Below, piece after piece: positions 1 through 5,014 of a DNA stretch of 9,789 nt. A program made the position numbers and the translations under genes. The notes under the pieces were generated by a model. The model did no database searches. It was not told the origin of the DNA and worked only from the letters and a program-made list of their open reading frames with translations. Location of the stretch: assembly GCA_029558435.1 (NCBI GenBank), contig JAKQEZ010000746.1:1-9789 (forward strand). The letters are read 5' to 3'. The first letter of the stretch is position 1. Each line of letters begins with the position of its first letter. This stretch comes from Bacteroidota bacterium. Its GTDB lineage: Bacteria; Bacteroidota; Bacteroidia; Flavobacteriales; Crocinitomicaceae.

Positions 1-1
1 T

Positions 2-133
2 ATTACAGAAGAACGAATTCAAGAGATACAACAAAAAATTAATAACAGACCTCGTAAACGATTTAACTATGAAAATCCTATATTTGTAATGGAAAAATTA
101 TTGTTTAACTCAGAAGTTGCATTTGTGACTTGA
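2..133 (+). CDS. IS30-family transposase, C-terminal fragment (cut by window edge)
   Basis: An open frame enters from the left edge and stops with TGA at 131-133, giving 43 codons. The residues read ITEERIQEIQQKINNRPRKR and then FNYENPIFVMEKL. The 'INNRPRKR-F-Y-P' block followed by a short hydrophobic tail is the usual C-terminus of IS30-type DDE transposases, where it follows the last catalytic Glu; that Glu lies outside the window. The protein would cut and join DNA ends of its own element. The element's right terminal inverted repeat should lie just downstream, roughly within 134-175, but without the left end I cannot define it. Whether the copy is intact is unknown. It is co-oriented with the sulfur genes that start 78 bp later, so transcription from the element could run into them (inference). 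Another IS with a similar tail is possible but less likely. Confidence 0.75.
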   Translation: MTEERIQEIQQKINNRPRKRFNYENPIFVMEKLLFNSEVAFVT

Positions 134-185
134 ATTCAGCATTAGTTGTGTAACATAAGTAACTGTACAGGATATTATTTTGTAA

Positions 186-193
186 CAACTTTG
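186..193 (+). promoter_or_regulatory. possible -7 box before the sulfur genes
   Basis: CAACTTTG differs at one position from the Bacteroidota -7 consensus TAnnTTTG and lies 18 bp before the ATG at 212. I see no TTTG at the expected -33 distance, so the assignment is weak. If it is right, the 5' leader is only about 10 bases. Readthrough from the upstream transposase gene is the alternative source of transcript. Confidence 0.25.
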
Positions 194-211
194 CACTAAT
201 AAAATTATAAA

Positions 212-1618
212 ATGATGGTAGTAGAACAAATTTACACAGGATGTTTGGCACAAGGTGCCTATTACATCACATCGAATGGTGAAGCAGCAATTATTGACCC
301 ATTGCGTGAGACTCAGCCATATTTAGAGCGATTGAAAAAAGACAACGTAAAACTTAAATACATTTTTGAAAGTCACTTTCATGCTGATTTTGTAAGTGGA
401 CACGTTGATTTACAAAAAGAAACGGGCGCTGCAATTGTATATGGACCTACGGCACAGCCCGATTTTGAGGCAATTATTGGAGAAGACAATCAACTATTTG
501 AATTGGGGGATGTTAAAATTAAACTTCTTCACACACCTGGGCACACGCTTGAAAGTTCTTGTTTTTTATTAATTGATGAAAATGGAAATGAAACTGCTTT
601 GTTTAGTGGCGACACATTGTTTTTAGGTGATGTAGGAAGACCCGATTTGGCGCAAAAAGCAGCAAACATGACACAAGATCAACTAGCAGGCTTGTTGTAT
701 GATAGCTTGTACACTAAAATTTTACCTTTAAACGATGACATTATTGTTTATCCAGCGCACGGTGCAGGATCAGCTTGTGGAAAAAACATGATGAAAGAAA
801 CGGTTGACACCTTAGGCAATCAAAAACAAATGAATTACGCTTTAAATCAACCTAATAAAGAATCATTTATTAAAGCCGTTACAGACGGATTATTAAAACC
901 ACCTGCTTATTTTGCAATGAATGTTGCTATGAATAAAAAAGGTTACAAAAATTTTGACAACGTATTAAAAAGTGCTTTAACACCAATAGCTGCTGTTGAT
1001 TTTGAAGCTCAGGCAGAGCAAACTGGTGCATTAATTTTAGACACACGAAGTGATAAAGAATTTACAAAAGGTTTTGTTCCTCAATCAATAAACATTGGTT
1101 TAAATGGTGATTTTGCACCTTGGGTTGGCGCTTTAATCGTTGATGTTAATCAACCTATTTTGTTGGTAACAGAAAAAGGGAAGGAAGAAGAAACAATTAC
1201 ACGATTAAGTAGAGTTGGTTTTGACAATGTGATAGGCTATTTAGATGGCGGATTTGAGAGTTGGGCGAATGCTAATCAAGAAGTTGACCAAGTAAATCGT
1301 ATCACCGCTGAGCAGTTTTCAAAAGATTTTTATGATAACAGCAAAGTAATTGATGTTAGAAAAGAAAGTGAGTTTAATGCAGAACACGTAGAAAGTGCTG
1401 AGAATTTACCATTAGCCGACATCAATGAATGGATTCATTCGATAAATCCAAACGAACATTTTTATTTACACTGTGCAGGAGGATACAGAAGTATGATCGC
1501 TGCAAGTATTTTACAAGCTAGAGGATACCGCAATTTTACAGAAGTTGAAGGTGGATTCAATGCAATTTCTTTAACTAATATACCAAAAACAAATTACGTA
1601 TGTCAAAGCAAATCTTAA
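212..1618 (+). CDS. CstB-like persulfide dioxygenase fused to two rhodanese domains
   Basis: 468 residues, predicted cytoplasmic. Residues 1-200 are a metallo-beta-lactamase fold of the ETHE1/persulfide dioxygenase type: HFHADF at 55-60, PGHT from 109 (H111), SGDTLF at 132-137 (D134) and PAHG at 181-184 (H183). The usual last His of HxHxDH is Phe60, which fits a single-iron dioxygenase better than a two-zinc hydrolase (inference). Residues about 260-355 form a rhodanese fold with no catalytic Cys (the loop reads VTEKGKEEE). Residues about 366-460 form a second rhodanese with an active loop CAGGYRS and Cys421. Dioxygenase, pseudo-rhodanese, rhodanese is the order known from staphylococcal CstB, which turns persulfide into thiosulfate via sulfite. 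Cys189 in GSACG may correspond to the extra CstB cysteine (tentative). The start could be ATG 212 or the adjacent ATG 215. The gene overlaps the next one by 19 bp. Confidence 0.88.
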   Translation: MMVVEQIYTGCLAQGAYYITSNGEAAIIDPLRETQPYLERLKKDNVKLKYIFESHFHADFVSGHVDLQKETGAAIVYGPTAQPDFEAIIGEDNQLFELGDVKIKLLHTPGHTLESSCFLLIDENGNETALFSGDTLFLGDVGRPDLAQKAANMTQDQLAGLLYDSLYTKILPLNDDIIVYPAHGAGSACGKNMMKETVDTLGNQKQMNYALNQPNKESFIKAVTDGLLKPPAYFAMNVAMNKKGYKNFDNVLKSALTPIAAVDFEAQAEQTGALILDTRSDKEFTKGFVPQSINIGLNGDFAPWVGALIVDVNQPILLVTEKGKEEETITRLSRVGFDNVIGYLDGGFESWANANQEVDQVNRITAEQFSKDFYDNSKVIDVRKESEFNAEHVESAENLPLADINEWIHSINPNEHFYLHCAGGYRSMIAASILQARGYRNFTEVEGGFNAISLTNIPKTNYVCQSKS

Positions 1619-1977
1619 AATTAATCGGTTATGGATTGGTGGCAATTATTGCAATCAACCTTTTTCAAAACATTTACGCACAAACGGATAACGGTGCGGT
1701 TCAAAAAGCAATAAAGGAAGGTGCTTTCTTAGTGGACGTTAGAACGCCACAAGAATTTGCCGAAGGTAGTGCTAAAGGAGCTGTCAACATCCCTTTAAAC
1801 GAAATAAACGCTCGTTTAAGTGAATTTAAAGGTAAAAAAAGCATCGTTGTGTTTTGTAGAAGTGGTGCCAGAAGCAACCAAGCAAAAAACATTTTAGAAC
1901 AAAATGGTTATAAAAATGTTATCAATGGTGGCACTTGGGAAAATGTAAACAAACTGACACAAGGAAATAAGAAGTAG
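1600..1977 (+). CDS. small exported single-domain rhodanese (sulfurtransferase)
   Basis: 125 residues. The N-terminus is a short basic stretch followed by a hydrophobic run at about 10-24 ending in NIYAQ. This looks like a signal peptide cleaved near residue 28, or else a membrane anchor, so the domain should work in the periplasm. The rest is one rhodanese domain: LVDVRTPQEF at 44-53 (the CH2A-type motif) and the active loop CRSGARS with catalytic Cys86, followed by the usual terminal GGTW. Proteins of this type carry sulfane sulfur as a cysteine persulfide and pass it to a thiol or another acceptor. ATG at 1600 is chosen because it gives the complete signal sequence. The gene starts inside the last 19 bp of the dioxygenase gene in another frame, so the two are probably translationally coupled. 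The exact donor and acceptor cannot be told from the sequence. Confidence 0.88.
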   Translation: MSKQILKLIGYGLVAIIAINLFQNIYAQTDNGAVQKAIKEGAFLVDVRTPQEFAEGSAKGAVNIPLNEINARLSEFKGKKSIVVFCRSGARSNQAKNILEQNGYKNVINGGTWENVNKLTQGNKK

Positions 1978-2001
1978 AAAACATTCAAAAAATCCAATAC
2001 T

Positions 2002-2964
2002 TTGTTTAAACAAAAAATCCCAGGAATAGTATTAGCAGTTGTGTTAATGCTAATTGCAAAAATGCTATCAGGTGTATTGCCTTCATTAGGAACGGCACTC
2101 ATCGCTTTGATTTTAGGAATAATTGTTCGATTAATCGTTGTCAAATTTGACCGTTTTACTTCAGGCGTTGTTTGGTCGGAAAAATACATTCTTGAAACTG
2201 CAATTGTGTTCATTGGTTTTGGTTTTGAAATTTCAAAGTTTAATGAGATTGGATTTTCTACACTTTCCATAATTGTTGGAAGTATTGTTATTACCATTCT
2301 TTTTGCCCTGCTTTTAAATAAAATTGTAGGAAATAAGAATAAAAAACTATTTTGGTTACTTGGTGCGGGAAGCGCAATATGTGGATCATCTGCAATTGGA
2401 GCAACCGCACCAATCATCCAATCAAAAGAAGAAGAAACTGGAGCCTCACTAGCTGTTATCAATGTCATGGGGCTTATTGGAATGATATTACTACCTACTA
2501 TTGCTACTGCTCTTAACTATTCCAATTTAGAAACAGGTATTTTTTTAGGTGGAATTTTGCAATCTGTTGGTCATGTTGTTGGTGCTGGATATGCCGTTAA
2601 TGATGAAGTTGGACAATTTGCAACAGTTGTCAAAATGGGGCGAGTAGCATTTTTAATTCCTTTTTTAATTATTTTATATTTTGTTTTTCGAAAAAACAGC
2701 GATGGTTCAAAAGTGAAATTCCCAATTTTCATTTTATTTTTCTTATTGGCTGTTATTATTTCTCAATCCACACTCATCCAACCCGATGCATTGAAACTTT
2801 TGTCAAAATCTGGTGATATTTTATTAAACATAGGAATGGCAGCCATAGGGTTAAAAATAAAACTTCAATCTCTTTGGAAAATAAGTGGCAAAGCATTTCT
2901 ATCAACCTCAGCCATCTTTTTTGTGCAAATTTTAATTTACATGCTATACATTGCTTATTTGTAA
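2002..2964 (+). CDS. YeiH/UPF0324-family putative sulfate (sulfur oxyanion) exporter, TTG start
   Basis: 320 residues, almost entirely hydrophobic, with about 10-11 membrane segments. The family signature GAGSAICGSSAIGA lies at 121-134 and is followed by the conserved PIIQSKEEE and GGILQSVGHVVGAGY blocks. This is Pfam Cons_hypoth698, annotated as 'putative sulfate exporter' (YeiH-like); experimental proof of the substrate is poor across the family. The start is TTG at 2002: no ATG or GTG lies between it and the stop of the rhodanese gene (TAG 1975-1977), and the residues KQKIPGIVL look like the family's N-terminus. The first in-frame ATG (2047) would remove most of the first membrane segment. 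Its frame is the same as that of the rhodanese, separated by one TAG and 24 bases. The position after two persulfide enzymes suggests export of sulfite, sulfate or thiosulfate (inference). Confidence 0.85.
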   Translation: MFKQKIPGIVLAVVLMLIAKMLSGVLPSLGTALIALILGIIVRLIVVKFDRFTSGVVWSEKYILETAIVFIGFGFEISKFNEIGFSTLSIIVGSIVITILFALLLNKIVGNKNKKLFWLLGAGSAICGSSAIGATAPIIQSKEEETGASLAVINVMGLIGMILLPTIATALNYSNLETGIFLGGILQSVGHVVGAGYAVNDEVGQFATVVKMGRVAFLIPFLIILYFVFRKNSDGSKVKFPIFILFFLLAVIISQSTLIQPDALKLLSKSGDILLNIGMAAIGLKIKLQSLWKISGKAFLSTSAIFFVQILIYMLYIAYL

Positions 2965-3011
2965 ACTAAATAACCTATTTAACAAAAAGCAGAAGTCCAT
3001 TTAAAATGAAG

Positions 3012-3037
3012 TGAAACCATCCAACTATGGAGTTTCA
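3012..3037 (+). terminator. hairpin after the sulfur genes, possible weak terminator
   Basis: TGAAAC (3012-3017) pairs with GTTTCA (3032-3037), and CAT/ATG extends the stem across a two-base bulge, leaving a loop of about six bases. It lies 48 bp past the stop of the YeiH-type gene. There is no clear T-run after it, so a role as terminator is uncertain; it may only be part of a dispersed repeat. The rest of 2965-3226 holds no gene that I can see. Confidence 0.3.
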
Positions 3038-3169
3038 ATAAAATTTAGAGATTTCTAACCTGAAAATAGATTCTTTAAAGTTGCTTAAAATGAAATAAAT
3101 ACGTAAATTAGTGAAAGAAATTAACTAAGAAAGGAAGTTTAGCTGCGCTGTTACTTCGTGGTTTATACA

Positions 3170-3181
3170 GACTGACGTTAG
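3170..3181 (+). repeat. left copy of the 12-mer GACTGACGYTAG
   Basis: GACTGACGTTAG recurs with one mismatch at 3796-3807 in the same orientation, 626 bp away. The two copies bracket the small DUF1573-like gene. Right after this copy lie GCAGTTAAGG and the perfect palindrome GGACGTCC (3193-3200). The arrangement resembles the boundaries of mobile cassettes or dispersed intergenic repeats, but no known recombination site type could be assigned. Confidence 0.45.
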
Positions 3182-3226
3182 CAGTTAAGGTAGGACGTCC
3201 AATCCTTATTTTAAATTGAACAGACA

Positions 3227-3679
3227 ATGACCAAAATAAGAATACTTTTATTAATGACATTTCTTTTCACAACAGTTGTTATATACGGACAAGGTGCAAA
3301 GACATCAAGACACTCAATAGACACCTTAAATATGATTTTTAAGGACACTATTTTTAACTTTGCTTTTGACTCAATTGATAACAATCTTGGAAAAATAGTT
3401 CCGACAAATGAAAATAATCGTTTGGTGAAATATTTTAAATATATTGGAACAGAACCCATTATTATTACAAGAGCTTGGACTGGCGACCCACATTTTATTT
3501 GTGAATACCCTCGAGAACCGCTGATTCCAAATAAATTTTATTCGTTTACCATTTGTTTTTGGCATCAAGGTAGACAAGGAAAAATGTCAAAATTGATGGG
3601 TTTTTACTTATCTGACGGCAACAGAATTACACTTAAGTTTACAGGGACTTATCTTCCAATAACTAAGCAGGATAAATAA
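3227..3679 (+). CDS. exported DUF1573-like small protein
   Basis: 150 residues. Residues 1-21 are a signal peptide (TKIR, then a hydrophobic run to VVIYGQG). The mature part resembles DUF1573, an immunoglobulin-like beta-sandwich common in exported Bacteroidota proteins: a 'phi-K-Y-phi-x-x-G-T-E-P-I-I-I' strand at 68-80, an EPLIPNKFY turn at 97-105, and a final strand ending in LKFTGTYLP. Where typical DUF1573 proteins carry a short Cys-Gly-Cys motif, this one reads AWTGDPHFICEY (83-94), so it belongs to a divergent branch. Cys92 and Cys110 are its only two cysteines, and a disulfide is possible. The ATG at 3227 gives the full signal peptide. The gene stands alone between the two 12-mer repeats, without a visible promoter or operon partner. 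Its function is unknown; a structural or surface-associated role is only a guess. Confidence 0.7.
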   Translation: MTKIRILLLMTFLFTTVVIYGQGAKTSRHSIDTLNMIFKDTIFNFAFDSIDNNLGKIVPTNENNRLVKYFKYIGTEPIIITRAWTGDPHFICEYPREPLIPNKFYSFTICFWHQGRQGKMSKLMGFYLSDGNRITLKFTGTYLPITKQDK

Positions 3680-3723
3680 CAGTGTGACAAAAACCACTGG
3701 TTAAAACATATAAGATTATACGT

Positions 3724-3748
3724 TTCGCAACGTAGCGAACTAAGCGAA
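3724..3748. repeat. small inverted-repeat cluster TTCGC/GCGAA
   Basis: TTCGC (3724-3728) pairs with GCGAA at 3735-3739 across a six-base loop, and a second GCGAA follows at 3744-3748, so two alternative hairpins are possible. It lies 45 bp after the DUF1573-like gene and before the right-hand 12-mer. It could act as a transcript end or belong to the repeat unit; there is no T-run. Confidence 0.35.
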
Positions 3749-3795
3749 TCGATATTACAGAACAACGTGAAGTAACTGTCTATATATAGGCCACT

Positions 3796-3807
3796 GACTG
3801 ACGCTAG
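3796..3807 (+). repeat. right copy of the 12-mer GACTGACGYTAG
   Basis: GACTGACGCTAG matches 3170-3181 at 11 of 12 bases in the same orientation. Near each copy there is also a 7-mer in opposite orientation: TTACTTC at 3151-3157 and GAAGTAA at 3769-3775. These paired signals mark off a unit of about 640 bp that contains one gene. The 7-mers alone could be chance. Confidence 0.45.
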
Positions 3808-3921
3808 AAAAAGGAGTCATAAATCAACGTGGCATCCAATGATTTATATTTCCTACAGTCCCCATAACGATAAAAAATTGTGTATCGCTATTTCAGGACA
3901 AGACCGAAGTGAAATATTTAT

Positions 3922-3929
3922 TAAATTTG
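3922..3929 (+). promoter_or_regulatory. possible -7 box for the MaoC/GNAT gene pair
   Basis: TAAATTTG matches the Bacteroidota -7 consensus TAnnTTTG exactly and lies 15 bp before the ATG at 3945. No TTTG is found at the expected -33 distance, and such a box occurs by chance in AT-rich DNA. If real, it excludes the upstream GTG at 3909 as the start of the gene and leaves a very short leader. Confidence 0.3.
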
Positions 3930-3944
3930 CATTTAAAAACCACT

Positions 3945-4361
3945 ATGGAAAAACCTAAAATAGGCAATGTTTTTGAACATTATTTTACATTTTCTGAAGA
4001 ACAAATTAAAAAATACGCAGAGTTATCAGGTGATACAAATCCTATTCATATTGATGAGAAATATGGAGATGCATCAATGTTTGGTAAATGCATAGTTCAT
4101 GGATATTTTAGTATCAGTGTCTTCTCAAAAGTATATGGAACACTATTATACCCTGATGGACATATTTTAATAAGTCAAGAAGCTAAGTATTTAAAACCTT
4201 TATTCACTGATATAAAATACAAAGCTTTATTTACGATAAAAGAAATCTACCCTGAGAAAAATCGTGTTTGTTATTTAAATGAAATTTATGATTCAGAAAA
4301 CAATGAATTAAAAGTAGTTGGGGAAGCTGTGTTAATGAACAAAAACTATTATAACTGGTAG
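3945..4361 (+). CDS. MaoC-type hot-dog hydratase ((R)-specific enoyl-CoA hydratase-like)
   Basis: 138 residues from ATG 3945. The hydratase-2 motif is complete: YAELSGDTNPIHID at 24-37, with the catalytic pair Asp30 and His35 at the spacing known from PhaJ and MaoC proteins, followed by the 'A-S-M-F-G-K-C-I-V-H-G' helix region at 44-54. Such enzymes add water to the double bond of 2-enoyl-CoA or a similar thioester to give the (R)-3-hydroxy compound, usually as hot-dog dimers in the cytoplasm. An in-frame GTG at 3909 would add 12 residues with no family counterpart. Start at ATG 3945 puts the motif at the normal place. The gene is followed after one base by an acetyltransferase gene, so the pair is probably co-transcribed. 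Both are clearly more AT-rich than the permease and acs genes downstream. Its substrate is not known; no PHA or fatty acid genes are nearby. Confidence 0.85.
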   Translation: MEKPKIGNVFEHYFTFSEEQIKKYAELSGDTNPIHIDEKYGDASMFGKCIVHGYFSISVFSKVYGTLLYPDGHILISQEAKYLKPLFTDIKYKALFTIKEIYPEKNRVCYLNEIYDSENNELKVVGEAVLMNKNYYNW

Positions 4362-4362
4362 T

Positions 4363-4887
4363 ATGCAAAAAGAATACAAATATAATAATTGGATCATTAG
4401 ACAAGCAACTGAAGATGATCTAAATGATATTGTAGAAATATGGACTGAAGGTGTAAAAAAACAAACTACTGATACAGAATTTAATTTAAATCAAGTTAAT
4501 TTTGATTTTAAAAGTCAAATATTAAATCAAAATAATGACTTCAAATTTTGGGTATGTGTCAATAATGAGAATACTATTATTGGTTGGCAATCCATCACCC
4601 CTTTTCATAATACACCAAATTATGCAGTGAAATCAATATTTGCACAATCTAGCACCTATGTTAAACACAACTATCAAAAAGAGGGTGTTGGAAAAATTTT
4701 ATTAACCCATGCTCTTGAATACTGTAAAAACAAAAGTAGAATAAAGCATGTATTTGGCTTAGTTCTTTCAGAAAATAAAGCTAGTTTAAAGTTATGCGAT
4801 GAAATTGGATTTCATAATTTGGGAACATTGCCAAATCAAGGAAAAAAAGAATATTCTAATTGGGATATTCTTGTATATGAAACTTAA
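4363..4887 (+). CDS. GNAT-family N-acetyltransferase (YncA/PAT-like)
   Basis: 174 residues. It has the GNAT order: an N-terminal 'WIIRQATEDDLNDIVEIW' strand-helix at 10-27, a central strand with GWQSITPF at 74-81, the acetyl-CoA pyrophosphate loop QKEGVGK at 105-111 (Q/R-x-x-G-x-G type) after the 'STYVK' strand, and the motif B region NKASLKLCDEIGF at 138-150. The ending 'LGTLPNQGKKEYSNWDILVYE' resembles YncA and phosphinothricin acetyltransferase-type enzymes, which acetylate the amino group of amino acids or their analogues. The actual acceptor cannot be read from the sequence. ATG 4363 starts one base after the TAG of the MaoC-type gene, which suggests coupled translation. Base composition is strongly AT-rich, like its partner and unlike the genes to the right, which suggests a joint origin for the pair. 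Confidence 0.85.
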   Translation: MQKEYKYNNWIIRQATEDDLNDIVEIWTEGVKKQTTDTEFNLNQVNFDFKSQILNQNNDFKFWVCVNNENTIIGWQSITPFHNTPNYAVKSIFAQSSTYVKHNYQKEGVGKILLTHALEYCKNKSRIKHVFGLVLSENKASLKLCDEIGFHNLGTLPNQGKKEYSNWDILVYET

Positions 4888-4937
4888 AAAGATTATTTAT
4901 TTTTTCATTAGCAGAAACTGATTTACTGAAAATTTGT

Positions 4938-5010
4938 ATTTTTCGGGTCACAAGCAAACTAACACAATCATTTTTAATCCATACAAAATGATTGAATAAG
5001 ACCGAAAAAT
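4938..5010 (+). promoter_or_regulatory. nested inverted repeats directly before the permease start
   Basis: The outer arms are ATTTTTCGGGTC (4938-4949) and GACCGAAAAAT (5000-5010), complementary except for one extra G. The inner arms are CAATCATTTT (4965-4974) and AAAATGATTG (4985-4994), a perfect 10-bp match around a 10-base loop. The outer right arm ends four bases before ATG 5015, so a folded transcript would hide the start region. TATTTTTC at 4937-4944 is one base off a -7 box and overlaps the left arm. The inner stem alone could instead be a terminator or protein-binding site for the GNAT/permease gap. Function is inferred from position only. Confidence 0.5.
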
Positions 5011-5014
5011 CAAT

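Noticed and set aside
1975..2001. Stop-codon readthrough from the rhodanese into the transporter.
   Set aside because: A TTG start after the stop is enough to explain the transporter, and no readthrough signal can be seen.
3170..3200. Integron attC site.
   Set aside because: GTTAG is present, but no matching complementary core at attC-like distance with the expected inner boxes could be drawn; no integrase is in the window.
3909..3944. GTG at 3909 as start of the MaoC-type gene, adding 12 residues.
   Set aside because: The added residues have no family counterpart, a perfect -7-like box lies inside them, and ATG 3945 places the catalytic Asp and His at the usual positions.
3839..3958. Plus-strand frame of 39 codons overlapping the MaoC-type start.
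   Set aside because: It has no promoter or recognisable domain, and it overlaps a well-supported gene start in another frame.
3900..5006. 9-mer AAGACCGAA shared by 3900-3908 and 4998-5006, each near a gene start.
   Set aside because: A single 9-base match in about 1 kb of AT-rich DNA with different distances to the starts is too weak to call a shared operator.
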